The position numbers and the translations under genes are program-made. Shown here piece by piece: positions 25,034 through 34,240 of a stretch of DNA of 64,000 nucleotides. The stretch spans positions 1,488,001 through 1,552,000 of the forward strand of contig NZ_OZ245754.1 in the NCBI RefSeq assembly GCF_965227365.1, in the 5' to 3' direction. The stretch comes from Hwanghaeella sp965227365. Lineage in GTDB: Bacteria; Pseudomonadota; Alphaproteobacteria; UBA8366; Aestuariispiraceae. The notes under the pieces are model-generated. The model saw only the letters and a program-made list of their open reading frames with translations. It was not told where the DNA came from and made no database searches. Numbering within the stretch: the stretch's first letter is position 1; every line of letters begins with the position of its first letter.

Positions 25034-26278
25034 TCAGACCGCGGCCAGGTCGTAGTAATAGTCGCGCCGCGCGGCCAGTCGATCGAAGATGTCGCCGTCC
25101 AACTGACCGTCATTCACCATGGCGCGCATGATGCGGATGACGTCCTCGGCATTCTTGCGGCCGCGATAGGGTCGGGGCTGGCCCAGGGCCTGGAAGATAT
25201 CCGCGATCGCCACGATGCGCGATCCGGTGTCCAGTTCAGCGCCCGACAGATGGTTCGGATAGCCGCCGCCGTCCAGCCGCTCATGATGGTTGGCGGCCCA
25301 TTCGGGAAAGCGCGTGCCGGGAAAGCAGCGTTCCAGCATCACGCGGGTCTTTGCGACATGCTGTTTGATGATGGAGTATTCCTCGGCGTTGAGGGCGCCG
25401 TCCTTCAGAACCGCCGCGGTCGGTGCATCCACATAGCCGAGATCGTGCAGCAGACCGGCGGTGTGCAATTCCTGTTGTCCCTTTCGATCGAAACCGATTT
25501 CCGCTCCCAATTCCTCGCAGATCAAGCCCACGCGCTCGGAATGCTCCAGGGTGAAGCCGCTCTTGCCGTCGACGAGACGGGCCAGGAAGACGGCCAGTTT
25601 GCGCAATTCGTCGCGTCCGATTTCCTGAAGAAAATCGCGGTCCTTGCCCAGATTGGCGCAGAGGTTCTGCAACTCCGGACCGCGCAGGGACCGCCAGAAG
25701 ACCGGATCCGCCATGACGGCGACCAAGGCCTCGACCTGGCCCTTGTTGAATCTTTCCCCAGATTCCTCACGCAATGCCGCGGCGACCGTTTCCGGTGTGT
25801 CGAGCGCGCCGCCGGCCCCTTCGATTAGCCTGTCGGCGAAGGCGGAGAGATTGATCAGCGCGGCGGCATCGCGGTCAGGCTGCGGGATCGGCAAGCCCTT
25901 CAGAACCGTCCAAGGTGTACGGTAATGCCGGATGACGGCCGCGAAGGGCCGAAGCAAGGCGACATGCTTAGCGTATTCGTGACCGCGGATACAGGGACCG
26001 CTGTCGGGTTCGGCGGTCTTGCCGTCGCCGGTGCCCACATCGTCCGCATTGGCCGGCAGACCGCAATTGTGCAGCACACCGGCGACGTAGATATATTCCC
26101 GCCGTGCGGCGGGCCAGCCAAGCTGCTCGGCGCAGCGCATGGCGATATAGGCGGTTCTGAACCCGTGGTCCTCGCCGTCTGAGCCGATATAGTTCACGGC
26201 GCGGCCGATCATCAGGGCGATATGGCGAAGGTCGGCTCTGACCTTATCCGGAAAGGCACTGGTCACGGCAGGCGGCAT
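25034..26278 (-). CDS. HD-GYP domain phosphodiesterase-like protein
   Basis: 414 residues. Two HD-type regions are present. The C-terminal one is a full HD-GYP domain: HTAGLLHDLGYV, SIIKQHV, and the key HHERLDGGGYP followed by IVAIADIFQALGQPRPYR. The N-terminal one (HGFRTAYIAMRCAEQ, VAGVLHNCGL) keeps an H..HN-type remnant and looks degenerate. HD-GYP enzymes hydrolyse cyclic di-GMP. No sensor or receiver domain is attached, so input is unknown. It precedes the PLP lyase by 92 bases on the same strand. Confidence 0.9.
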   Translation of the reverse strand: MPPAVTSAFPDKVRADLRHIALMIGRAVNYIGSDGEDHGFRTAYIAMRCAEQLGWPAARREYIYVAGVLHNCGLPANADDVGTGDGKTAEPDSGPCIRGHEYAKHVALLRPFAAVIRHYRTPWTVLKGLPIPQPDRDAAALINLSAFADRLIEGAGGALDTPETVAAALREESGERFNKGQVEALVAVMADPVFWRSLRGPELQNLCANLGKDRDFLQEIGRDELRKLAVFLARLVDGKSGFTLEHSERVGLICEELGAEIGFDRKGQQELHTAGLLHDLGYVDAPTAAVLKDGALNAEEYSIIKQHVAKTRVMLERCFPGTRFPEWAANHHERLDGGGYPNHLSGAELDTGSRIVAIADIFQALGQPRPYRGRKNAEDVIRIMRAMVNDGQLDGDIFDRLAARRDYYYDLAAV

Positions 26279-26324
26279 ACGGGACTCCCGGTTCCGGTCC
26301 GTGTCCCGATATCTGGACGACCCC

Positions 26325-26909
26325 TCAACCCGCTGGAGGCTTTAGGACGGACTCGATTACGGAAATAATGGCGTCGGATTCCGGTTTTGTCACGGATGGC
26401 CACCCGGCGATGGCGCTGCCGTCCGGCCCGACCAGGATCTTGTGGAAATTCCAACGCGGCGTGCCGGCATCGCCCAATTCCTTGCCTGCCCACTGATAAA
26501 AGGGATGGGCGTCCGCGCCGCGGACCGTCTGCTTCTCCGTCATCGGGAAGGTGATGTCGTAATTGGTTTCGCAGAACGTCTTGATCTCCGTCGCCGTGCC
26601 GGGCTCCTGCGATCCGAAATCGTTGCTGGGAATACCCAGAACGACCAGGCCTCGGTCCCGGTATTTCTCGTAGACCGCCTGCAACCCCTTGTACTGCCGG
26701 GTGTAGCCGCAGAAGGAGGCCGTGTTCACCACCAGCACGGCCTTGCCCGCAAAACCGCGCATCGGCATCGCGTCGCCCTCGATGGAGACAAAGTCGTAAT
26801 TGTGGGCGTTCGGATCCGCCGCGAATGCGACTGATGCGGTGTTCGGCAAAGGCAGCGACGCGAGGATGGCCGCGGCGAGGGCAATGATCGGGACGCGTAG
26901 CCTGGTCAT
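26325..26909 (-). CDS. Exported glutathione peroxidase family protein
   Basis: 194 residues with a Sec signal peptide (residues 1-30, ending near VAFA), which is less usual for this mainly cytosolic family. Catalytic pattern: NTASFCGYTRQ (Cys in place of selenocysteine), GSQEPGT (Gln) and WNFHKILVGPDG (Trp and Asn). It probably reduces hydroperoxides, using thioredoxin- or glutathione-type reductants. It stands alone between HD-GYP (same strand) and a divergent hypothetical gene. Confidence 0.92.
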   Translation of the reverse strand: MTRLRVPIIALAAAILASLPLPNTASVAFAADPNAHNYDFVSIEGDAMPMRGFAGKAVLVVNTASFCGYTRQYKGLQAVYEKYRDRGLVVLGIPSNDFGSQEPGTATEIKTFCETNYDITFPMTEKQTVRGADAHPFYQWAGKELGDAGTPRWNFHKILVGPDGSAIAGWPSVTKPESDAIISVIESVLKPPAG

Positions 26910-27058
26910 GGGGCAAATGGCTCCTGTGCTGTCGATAAACCGTTCTTTACTGGTACGAGGTGAATGGCGGCGCCGATCATCCTAGCATCAAAACCGGGTT
27001 GGGTGGGATGCGGGCCGCCGGGTTCAGCGAAATGTGATAATTCCCAAGGGAGGGTGCG

Positions 27059-27430
27059 ATGAGTCAGCAAGTCATGGAACAGGCGATCCTGCTCTCGCTG
27101 GAGCCGCTGTTTGAAAAGGCGGATGCCGACGGGCTTTGGTTCTATCATCATTCGAAAGAAGCCGGCGAAGTCTGGTGTTCGCCGAAATATCTCCGCCTCT
27201 GCCACGACAAGGGGCGCTATATCTGGGGGCCTGACAACTGGGAACTGCGCAGTCCGCTGGTCTACATGAAACAGCTGAAATACAAGGCGCAGGAACTGGT
27301 CGAGGAATATAACGAGATGGCGGAACGCATGCAGTTGGAGGAGAAAATAGAACTCGCATCCGTTTCCAGCAATCCGGCCGATCTGCCCGAGAACATGCCG
27401 CAGGATGACAGCAGAACGGAAACGGCGTAA
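27059..27430 (+). CDS. Hypothetical protein, 123 residues
   Basis: The ATG at 27059 has a GGGAGGGTG site. The sequence is soluble, rich in aromatic residues early (GLWFYHHSKEAGEVWCSPKYL) with a helical, possibly coiled-coil segment at about 72-100 (KYKAQELVEEYNEMAERMQL) and a polar tail. No family is recognised. It precedes the methyltransferase by 42 bases on the same strand and may share its transcript. Confidence 0.75.
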   Translation: MSQQVMEQAILLSLEPLFEKADADGLWFYHHSKEAGEVWCSPKYLRLCHDKGRYIWGPDNWELRSPLVYMKQLKYKAQELVEEYNEMAERMQLEEKIELASVSSNPADLPENMPQDDSRTETA

Positions 27431-27472
27431 TTAGGGCGCTTCCCATTTCTTGCCGGCCGAGAGGCGCCCCTC

Positions 27473-28282
27473 ATGACGAAACAGAACCATCCCTCAGGCG
27501 ACGCCGCCGTTCGCGCCAATCTGGAAGCCTGGGAAGAGGTCGCGCCGATCCATGCGGGCCATAATCAGGCGGATCTGCTGAGAGCGTTCGCCCGGCCCGG
27601 GCATTCGGTGCTGGACGAGGATACAAAGGCAACCTTCGCCCAACTGGGCGTCGCCGGGAAATCCGTGGCGCAGCTATGCTGCAATAACGGGCGCGAACTT
27701 GTTTCGCTGAAGGCGCTGGGGGCGGGACGCTGCGTCGGTTTCGACGGCTCGCCCGCTTTCGTCGAACAGGCGCGGGAACTCAATGCCGCAGCCGGTCAGG
27801 ACTGCGAATTCGTCGCCGGGGACATTCACGCGGTTCCGGCGCAGTACGACGGCAGCTTCGACATTCTCTACGTCACGATCGGTGTCCTGACCTGGATGCC
27901 TGATCTACGGGCCTTTTTCGATGTCGCGGCGCGGCTGGCAAAGCCGGGCGGTCATTTCCTGATAGAAGAGCAGCATCCGATCATGCACATGATCGAACCG
28001 GGCGCCCCGGACGCCCCGGTCGAATGGCTTTATTCCTATTTCCAGAAACATCCCTTCGCCGAGGAAGGCCTCGACTATTGGGGGGAAACGACATATGAGG
28101 CGACGACCAACTATTCCTATCAGCATACGATGGGCGATACGATAAACGCGGCGATTGCCGCGGGCTTTGACATCGTCCGCTTGGACGAGCGGCCCGACCA
28201 CATATCGAACACGTGGTACAATGTAGAAAAGCAGGGTCCGATCATGCCGATGAGTTTCGACCTGCTGCTGCGTCGGCGCTAA
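27473..28282 (+). CDS. Class I SAM-dependent methyltransferase
   Basis: 269 residues from the ATG at 27473 with a GAGAGGCG site. The Rossmann motif I is the less common form SVAQLCCNNGRE, followed by CVGFDGSPAFVEQ (acidic residue for SAM), EFVAGDIHAV, and DILYVTIGVLTWM. The C-terminal FLIEEQHPIMHM and YSYQHTMGD regions probably bind the substrate. The class includes small-molecule methyltransferases; the target is unknown. Confidence 0.88.
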   Translation: MTKQNHPSGDAAVRANLEAWEEVAPIHAGHNQADLLRAFARPGHSVLDEDTKATFAQLGVAGKSVAQLCCNNGRELVSLKALGAGRCVGFDGSPAFVEQARELNAAAGQDCEFVAGDIHAVPAQYDGSFDILYVTIGVLTWMPDLRAFFDVAARLAKPGGHFLIEEQHPIMHMIEPGAPDAPVEWLYSYFQKHPFAEEGLDYWGETTYEATTNYSYQHTMGDTINAAIAAGFDIVRLDERPDHISNTWYNVEKQGPIMPMSFDLLLRRR

Positions 28283-28389
28283 GGCCTCTGATCGGTCAAT
28301 ACAGTTCTGCCGCTGCGCCGCTTGCCGCTAACACAACTCGGGCGGTAACGTCCTTCCCAACATCAAGCACAAAGAGGGGGAGGCTACCC

Positions 28390-28713
28390 ATGGCGTTCGT
28401 GATCATTCCGGAATTCCGCGTGAAGGAAGACAAGGTCGAAGCGTTCAAGGAATTGATGACCAAACATTCCCACAACTCTGTTACCAAGGAGGAAGGGTGC
28501 CTGGGTTTCGATTGCTGTCAGGACCAGAACGATCCGACCCGCTTTGTGCTGTATGAGATCTATGTGAACGCCGCGGCCCTGGATGTGCATCGGGCAAGCG
28601 AGCATTTCGCCTGGTACAACGAGCAGGCCAAGGATCTCGTGATTCCCGGTGAGGACGGGCGCCTGCCGCAGAAGATCACCTTCTATGACCGGACGGCCTG
28701 CGGCGCCGCTTAA
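28390..28713 (+). CDS. Antibiotic biosynthesis monooxygenase (ABM) domain protein
   Basis: 107 residues from the ATG at 28390 after GGGGAGG. One ABM ferredoxin-like fold: VIIPEFRVKEDKVEAFKEL, EEGCLGFDCCQDQ, FVLYEIYVNAAALDVHRAS. The family includes quinol monooxygenases (YgiN) and autoinducer-2 modifying enzymes, usually dimeric and cofactor-free. The C-terminus overlaps the convergent kinase gene by 4 bases. The precise substrate is unknown. Confidence 0.88.
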   Translation: MAFVIIPEFRVKEDKVEAFKELMTKHSHNSVTKEEGCLGFDCCQDQNDPTRFVLYEIYVNAAALDVHRASEHFAWYNEQAKDLVIPGEDGRLPQKITFYDRTACGAA

Positions 28714-30404
28714 CTGGCCTTGGCGACAGGTTCCTGATCGAAGGGCAGGACGGGCGCGACATCCTGTCGTGGGATGTCGACCGCCACTGTGGTGCCTTTG
28801 CCCAGATCGCTTTCGATCCTCATCCGGCCCTGATGCAATAAGACCAGCGCATTGGCGATGGCGAGGCCGAGGCCCCAGCCCTGTTCCGCGTCCATCGGAT
28901 TGCGGTCGCCGCGAATGAACGGGTTGGTAATGGTCGGCAGACGTTCCGGTTCTATGCCCTGACCGGTATCGGCTACCGTTATGGAGGTCTCGTTCTCGGT
29001 CGCGATGGCGCGGATTGAGATCGTCCCCTCCGGCGGGGTGAACTTGATGGAATTGGTAATCAGGTTCAGCAGGACCTGTTTGATCGCGCGCTTGTCGGCG
29101 ACCATGGGCGGCAGGTTGCCGGGAACCTTTGTCTCAATCGACAGGCCTTTGTCCGCCGCCTTGCTTCGGAAGTTTTGCAGGCAGTCGTCGATCAGATCGG
29201 CGACGCTGATCGGTTCGGGATTGAGCTTGGTTTTGCCGGCCTCGATATAGGAAATGTCCAACAGGTCGTTGACCAGTTCCAGCAGGTAGTTGGCACTGCT
29301 GTGGATGTCGTCGGCGTATTCCAGATATTTCTCGTTTTCCAACGGACCCAGCATCTGCTCGCGCAGGATGTCTGAAAAACCCAGGATCGCGTTCAGCGGT
29401 GTGCGCAGGTCATGGCTCATATTCGCCAGGAAACGGGACTTTGCCAGGTTCGCGCGCTGGGCCTCCTTCAACGCATTGTTGCGCTGAAGTTCGGTTTCGA
29501 CCTGTTCGGTGATGTCACGGCCCACCCCCCTGAATCCCTTGAAATTGCCCTGGTCGTCGAAATAGGGCTGCCCGCTGGTGGCGAGGTGCACCAGCGTTCC
29601 GTCCGGCTTCCGCCGTGAATGGGCGAAGTGCCGGAATGGCCGGTGTGCCGCGAGGTCTTCCAGATTCTTCCTGTAAACATCCGGATCCGTATGCGCCGAT
29701 ACGCCCGATTCCTGCCGCGTCTTGCCGAGCAGACTGTTCGGATCGACGCCGGTGATCCTCTCAAATTTGTCGGAGAAGTAACAAAAGCGCAGATTCTCAT
29801 CCATTTCCCAGAACCAGTCCGAGCTGGAAGAGGCGAAATCCTCGAACCGCTGGCGGGTGAATTCCAGGTGCTCCAGCATGATGCGCCGCTCGAGCTCCGC
29901 TGAGGCTCGCAAGGCGACGATCTGCAGCAGAGTCTCCACCAGTTCCACATTTTTCAGCGGTTCGACATCGGCGATCGCGATGAGACCGATCGGGCGATCC
30001 TCGTCGCCCCAAAGCGCTATTCCCGCATAACTCTCGGCTTCCAATTCCGCGAGAAGGGGGAAATCCGGGAAACTCTCCTGCACACCTCTCGAAAAGCAGC
30101 AAAGCTCATGTTTGAGCACGGCGCGGCAAGGGGAGTCGGTCATGACATATTTGATGTTGGGGACAATCGCGCCGTGGGCGTGAAAGGCGACGGTCTGGAT
30201 CTCGTCGCTGCCGCTCGGCACAAGCCGGTCCACCGCCGCATAGGCGACGCCTAAGGCTTCAGCCAAATGTGTCACAAGCGCGGAAAAGAAGTCTCCGTCC
30301 GTCTTCGTCCACGCACGTTGCGCGATGAACCGCAATGTCGCATCGACCTTGTCCCGGTCGGACAGCAGTTCGGGATGGGACTTTTGTGTCAGCTCGTTAC
30401 TCAT
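28710..30404 (-). CDS. GAF-PAS sensor histidine kinase, orphan
   Basis: 564 residues from the ATG at 30404. A GAF-like domain fills about 20-170 (EALGVAYAAVDRLV, SYAGIALWGDEDRPIGLIA), a PAS domain about 190-310 (SDWFWEMDENLRF, RGVGRDITEQ), then HisKA (ANMSHDLRTPLNAILGF) and HATPase_c (NLITNSIKFTPPEG, VADTGQGI, GWGLGLAI). No membrane segment is seen, so it senses a cytosolic signal. No response regulator adjoins it. It resembles the kinase at 13360 in its C-terminal half. It is divergent from the MFS exporter. Confidence 0.92.
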   Translation of the reverse strand: MSNELTQKSHPELLSDRDKVDATLRFIAQRAWTKTDGDFFSALVTHLAEALGVAYAAVDRLVPSGSDEIQTVAFHAHGAIVPNIKYVMTDSPCRAVLKHELCCFSRGVQESFPDFPLLAELEAESYAGIALWGDEDRPIGLIAIADVEPLKNVELVETLLQIVALRASAELERRIMLEHLEFTRQRFEDFASSSSDWFWEMDENLRFCYFSDKFERITGVDPNSLLGKTRQESGVSAHTDPDVYRKNLEDLAAHRPFRHFAHSRRKPDGTLVHLATSGQPYFDDQGNFKGFRGVGRDITEQVETELQRNNALKEAQRANLAKSRFLANMSHDLRTPLNAILGFSDILREQMLGPLENEKYLEYADDIHSSANYLLELVNDLLDISYIEAGKTKLNPEPISVADLIDDCLQNFRSKAADKGLSIETKVPGNLPPMVADKRAIKQVLLNLITNSIKFTPPEGTISIRAIATENETSITVADTGQGIEPERLPTITNPFIRGDRNPMDAEQGWGLGLAIANALVLLHQGRMRIESDLGKGTTVAVDIPRQDVAPVLPFDQEPVAKAS

Positions 30405-30781
30405 AAATACGGTCCTGGTCCCGGACACTCAGATGTACCGGGACGTCGGCTTGTTACATATCAGGTGCGCACACCTCGCGTCGATCTCCCCGCAAGCGTT
30501 ATTTTCCGCAGTATATAAGCAGCTAGGATTAATATCATCTTAATGCGGCACGACGGCACAATATTGCTGGATATCACCGGGATCCGGTTGCCGCGGTCTT
30601 CCTCACTTTTTTCGTTTGGGCCGGAAAATGGCCAAACATATCCTCGCTTTTTCCCCAGCACAGGGATATAGGGGGGCATCACCGGATTTCAGTTCGAATC
30701 GGGCGGCCGTTCCATGCCGCCCCGTTTCATCTTTGCACCCCGCTTCCCCGTGGGGAAAACCATGATTCAAAGGCGTTGAAG
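30405..30781. other. 377-base divergent intergenic region, no gene seen
   Basis: The stretch between the orphan kinase and the MFS gene is AT-rich around 30500-30560 (TATATAAGCAGCTAGG), where promoters are likely. Nearer the MFS start lies the hairpin at 30701-30722. No gene is supported. Confidence 0.5.
30701..30722 (+). terminator. Possible leader hairpin before the MFS gene
   Basis: A 7-bp GC stem (GGGCGGC at 30701, GCCGCCC at 30716) with an 8-base loop, followed by CGTTTCATCTTTGC. It lies about 60 bases before the MFS start codon. It could act as an attenuator, or only be a leader structure; the U-tract is poor. Confidence 0.3.
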
Positions 30782-32035
30782 ATGTCCGATACCGCTCAGG
30801 AGAGAGTCGACACGGCTGGACGTGCTCCCATCGGCATGGGGGAATTCGTCACCCTGATGGCGATCATGATGTCGATGTTGGCCTTGTCGATCGACGCCAT
30901 GCTGCCGGCGTTCAACGATATTGCGCGTGATCTGGCTTTGGAGAACGCGACCGACGTTCAGTACATCCTGTCCAGCATGTTTGCCGGTCTTGCTGTCGGT
31001 CAGCTTTTCTACGGTCCGATTTCGGACAGTTTCGGGCGGAAGAACGCCATCTATCTGGCGGCGTCGATCTTCTGTATCGGCTGTCTGCTGACCATATTCA
31101 CCGATGACTTCGCCGTCATGCTGGTCGGACGCGTGCTGCAGGGCCTGGGCGCGGCCGGCAACCGGATCGTCGTCATGGCGATCGTACGGGACAGCTATTC
31201 CGGGCGAATGATGGCGCGTGTCGCTTCGTTCATCATGTCGATCTTCATCCTGGTCCCGGTCATCGCGCCCTTTATCGGTCAGGGTATCCTGTGGATCGCC
31301 GAATGGCACATGATCTTCGTGATGTTCCTCGTCGTCTCCCTGATTGCGACGACCTGGTTCTTCCTGCGTCAGCCGGAAACCCTGCCGCCGGATCGGCGCA
31401 GGGCTTTCTCGCTGGCCACCATCATCGACGGTTTCCGCACGGCCGCGACCGACAGGATCACGCTGGGCTATACCATTTGCGGCGGCATGGTTTTCGGATC
31501 CTTTCAGGGGTATCTGGTTTCCGCCCAACCGGTCTTTCAGGGCATCTACGGCGTGGGCGACATGTTTGCCGTCTATTTCGGGATACCGGCGCTGGCGATC
31601 GGCGTCGCCGGTGTGATCAACGGCCGTATCGTCATGAAATACGGGATGCGCCGGCTGGTCCGGATCGCCCTGGTGACGACGATCGGTCTGGCGCTGGCCT
31701 TCGGCGGTTACGCCTATGCCAATGGCGGGGTGCCGACGCTGCTGGAACTGGAAATCTATCTGATCCTGACCTTCTTCTGCATGGGCATGCTGTTCGGGAA
31801 TGTGAACGCATTGGCCATGGAGCCGATGGGCGCCATCGCAGGCATCGCAGCGGCCTTCGTGGGGGCGGTTTCGACCATGATCGCGATTCCGCCGGCCGCC
31901 CTGGTCGGGCATATGTTCGATCAGACCATCCTGCCGATGGTGGGCGGGTTCGCCGTGCTGGGCGGCCTGGCATTGGCGGTGGGGCTTTGGGCCGATCGCG
32001 AGCATCCGCCGGGCCCGATCGTCGAGGAGGACTGA
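30782..32035 (+). CDS. MFS multidrug exporter, Bcr/CflA type
   Basis: 417 residues from the ATG at 30782 (AAAGGCG upstream), with about 12 predicted membrane segments. Motif A-like FYGPISDSFGRKNA follows the second segment, and the Bcr/CflA start with LALSIDAMLPAFNDIA is typical of drug:proton antiporters. Motif C-like glycine-rich segments are seen in segment 5. It may expel drugs or a metabolite. It is a single gene in its own unit, with a YciI gene 150 bases downstream. Confidence 0.9.
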   Translation: MSDTAQERVDTAGRAPIGMGEFVTLMAIMMSMLALSIDAMLPAFNDIARDLALENATDVQYILSSMFAGLAVGQLFYGPISDSFGRKNAIYLAASIFCIGCLLTIFTDDFAVMLVGRVLQGLGAAGNRIVVMAIVRDSYSGRMMARVASFIMSIFILVPVIAPFIGQGILWIAEWHMIFVMFLVVSLIATTWFFLRQPETLPPDRRRAFSLATIIDGFRTAATDRITLGYTICGGMVFGSFQGYLVSAQPVFQGIYGVGDMFAVYFGIPALAIGVAGVINGRIVMKYGMRRLVRIALVTTIGLALAFGGYAYANGGVPTLLELEIYLILTFFCMGMLFGNVNALAMEPMGAIAGIAAAFVGAVSTMIAIPPAALVGHMFDQTILPMVGGFAVLGGLALAVGLWADREHPPGPIVEED

Positions 32036-32185
32036 CCGCCCGGCGGTGCGCCCACACTTAGCATCGCGGCGGTGCAAGATGTTTGTCCTGGGCGGACGTT
32101 GCTTGGACGTGTGATTGACGGTAGGCAAGGATGGCCGGCACAGCCGGTTCAGCCTTGCCTAATTCAGCACGAGGAGCACCTTGCC

Positions 32186-32479
32186 ATGCCGATGCTTATT
32201 CAATGCGCCGACAAGCCCGGCCACCTTAAGATGCGCCTGGACACGCGCGGAACGCATCTCGCCTATCTCGACAGCAAGAAGGACATCATTCTTGCCGGCG
32301 GCGCGGTGATGGATGCTGAGGGGAATCCCTGCGGCTCGGTCCTGATCATCGATACCGAGGACGAAGCGGTCGCCCGTGACTTCGCGGAAAACGACCCCTT
32401 CAACAAGGCGGGTCTGTTCGAAACGGTGACCGTCACTGCGTGGCGCAAGGCATTCTTCAATTTCGAAAACCTGACGTAA
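32186..32479 (+). CDS. YciI family protein
   Basis: 97 residues from the ATG at 32186, with GAGGAG about 10 bases upstream. The order HLAYLDSKKDIILAGGAV, then GSVLIIDTEDEAVARDFAENDPF and TVTAWRKAFF fits the YciI dimeric ferredoxin-like fold, which keeps a His-Asp pair. A longer frame to 32072 lacks a start signal. The biochemical role of the family is poorly defined. The ThDP enzyme gene follows after 74 bases on the same strand. Confidence 0.9.
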   Translation: MPMLIQCADKPGHLKMRLDTRGTHLAYLDSKKDIILAGGAVMDAEGNPCGSVLIIDTEDEAVARDFAENDPFNKAGLFETVTVTAWRKAFFNFENLT

Positions 32480-32553
32480 GTAACGACAGGAAACGACAAG
32501 ACTTTGACGGTCGGGGCATGGGAGCCCCGGCGTGTGATCAGGGAGAGCAGCGA

Positions 32554-34239
32554 ATGGCCGAAGGGTCCAATCTACGCAATGGCGGACGTATTCTAGTCGA
32601 CGCCCTGAAAGGGCATGGCGTGGAGGTCATGTTCGGTGTGCCGGGGGAAAGCTATCTGGCGGTCCTGGACGCTTTGCACGACACGCCGGATATCCGTTAC
32701 ATCAATGCCCGTCACGAAGGCGGTGCGACGATGATGGCCGATGCCTACGGCAAGCTGACCGGCAAGCCCGGTATCGCGATCGTGACCCGCGGCCCGGGTG
32801 CTACGAATGCCTCAGCCGGCGTGCATGTCGCCTTCCAGGATTCGACGCCGATGATCCTGCTGATCGGTCAGGTCGGCCGCGACATGGTCGAACGCGAAGC
32901 GTTTCAGGAAATCGATTATCGCCGCATGTTCGGCCAGATGGCGAAATGGGTGGCGGAGATCGACGACCCGGCGCGGATTCCCGAATTCCTGAACCGAGCC
33001 TTCAACACCGCGGTTTCCGGCCGACCCGGCCCGGTGGTGCTGAGCCTGCCTGAAGACATGCTGACGGAAGTGGCGGACGCCCTGGATGTCGGCGGTTATG
33101 CCCAGGTCGAAGCGCATCCGGGCGATGAACAGATGGCCCAGCTGCGGATGATGCTGATGGAGGCGAAGAAGCCGTTCGTCATCGTCGGCGGCGGGGATTG
33201 GTCGGCCGAGGCCTGTGCCGATATCATGGCTTTCGCCGAGCATATGCATCTGCCCGTGGGCGCGTCCTTCCGCTGCCAGGACTATTTCGACAACCTGCAT
33301 CCGAATTACGCCGGACATGTCGGGATCGGCATCGACCCGGGCCTGGCCAAGCGGATCAAGGAAACCGACCTCTTGATCGTTGTCGGCGCGCGGCTGGGTG
33401 AAATGACGACCGGCGGCTATTCGCTGTTCGACATTCCGCGACCGACGCAGAAGCTGGTTCATGTCTATCCCGATGCGGCGGAGATCAACCGGGTCTATGA
33501 CGCGGATCTCGGCATTGCATCCGGCATGAAGGCCTTCGCGCGGGCGGCGGCGCGGCTCTATCAGCTGCGGGAAACGCCGGTCTGGTCCGCCGAGGTCAAG
33601 GATCTGCACGAAGGCTATCTGGCCTTTTCGGAACCGACCGAGGTTCCGGGCGCGGTCAATTTCGGCCAGGTCGTCAGGACGCTGGACGAAAAACTCGGCC
33701 CGGATGCGATCTACTGCAACGGCGCGGGAAACTATACCGTCTGGATCCACCGTTTCCGCCGGTATCGCAAATACCGGACGTGTCTGGCGCCGACCAGCGG
33801 ATCAATGGGCTACGGCCCGCCCGCGGGTATTGCCGCAAAGTTGGTTCATCCCGACAGCCCGGTCGTGGTGGTCGGCGGCGACGGCTGTTTCCAGATGACG
33901 GGGCAGGAAATGACGACGGCGGTGCAGTACAATCTGCCGATCCTCTACATCGTCGCGAACAACGCCATGTACGGCACCATCCGGATGCATCAGGAACGGG
34001 AATACCCGACCCGCGAATCCGGCACGGCCCTGGCCAATCCCGATTTTGCGAAATGGGCTGAGGCCTGCGGCGCCCATGGCGAGGTCGTCGAAAAGACGGA
34101 AGACTTCGAAGCGGCGCTGGACCGGGCCCTGGCCAGCGGCAAGCCCGCCTTGATCGAGGTCCGGACGGATCCTGAAGCGCTGACCCCCGCCGCGACGCTC
34201 AGCGGCACCCGTGACAAGGCGCTCGCGATCAAGAAGTAA
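32554..34239 (+). CDS. Thiamine-diphosphate-dependent enzyme, acetolactate synthase-like
   Basis: 561 residues from the ATG at 32554 (GGGAGAGCAG upstream). Three ThDP-enzyme domains: N-terminal pyrimidine-binding domain with catalytic Glu in INARHEGGATMMADAYG, a central domain (KPFVIVGGGDWS), and a C-terminal pyrophosphate domain with the GDG-N motif (GGDGCFQMTGQE, ILYIVANNAMYGT). It resembles acetolactate synthase large subunits, but no regulatory small subunit follows and the active-site sequence alone does not fix the substrate. Other members of this family are decarboxylases. Confidence 0.87.
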   Translation: MAEGSNLRNGGRILVDALKGHGVEVMFGVPGESYLAVLDALHDTPDIRYINARHEGGATMMADAYGKLTGKPGIAIVTRGPGATNASAGVHVAFQDSTPMILLIGQVGRDMVEREAFQEIDYRRMFGQMAKWVAEIDDPARIPEFLNRAFNTAVSGRPGPVVLSLPEDMLTEVADALDVGGYAQVEAHPGDEQMAQLRMMLMEAKKPFVIVGGGDWSAEACADIMAFAEHMHLPVGASFRCQDYFDNLHPNYAGHVGIGIDPGLAKRIKETDLLIVVGARLGEMTTGGYSLFDIPRPTQKLVHVYPDAAEINRVYDADLGIASGMKAFARAAARLYQLRETPVWSAEVKDLHEGYLAFSEPTEVPGAVNFGQVVRTLDEKLGPDAIYCNGAGNYTVWIHRFRRYRKYRTCLAPTSGSMGYGPPAGIAAKLVHPDSPVVVVGGDGCFQMTGQEMTTAVQYNLPILYIVANNAMYGTIRMHQEREYPTRESGTALANPDFAKWAEACGAHGEVVEKTEDFEAALDRALASGKPALIEVRTDPEALTPAATLSGTRDKALAIKK

Positions 34240-34240
34240 A

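Noticed and set aside
32554..34239. Calling the ThDP enzyme ilvB or another named decarboxylase
   Set aside because: Family membership is clear, but no small subunit follows and the substrate cannot be fixed from sequence.
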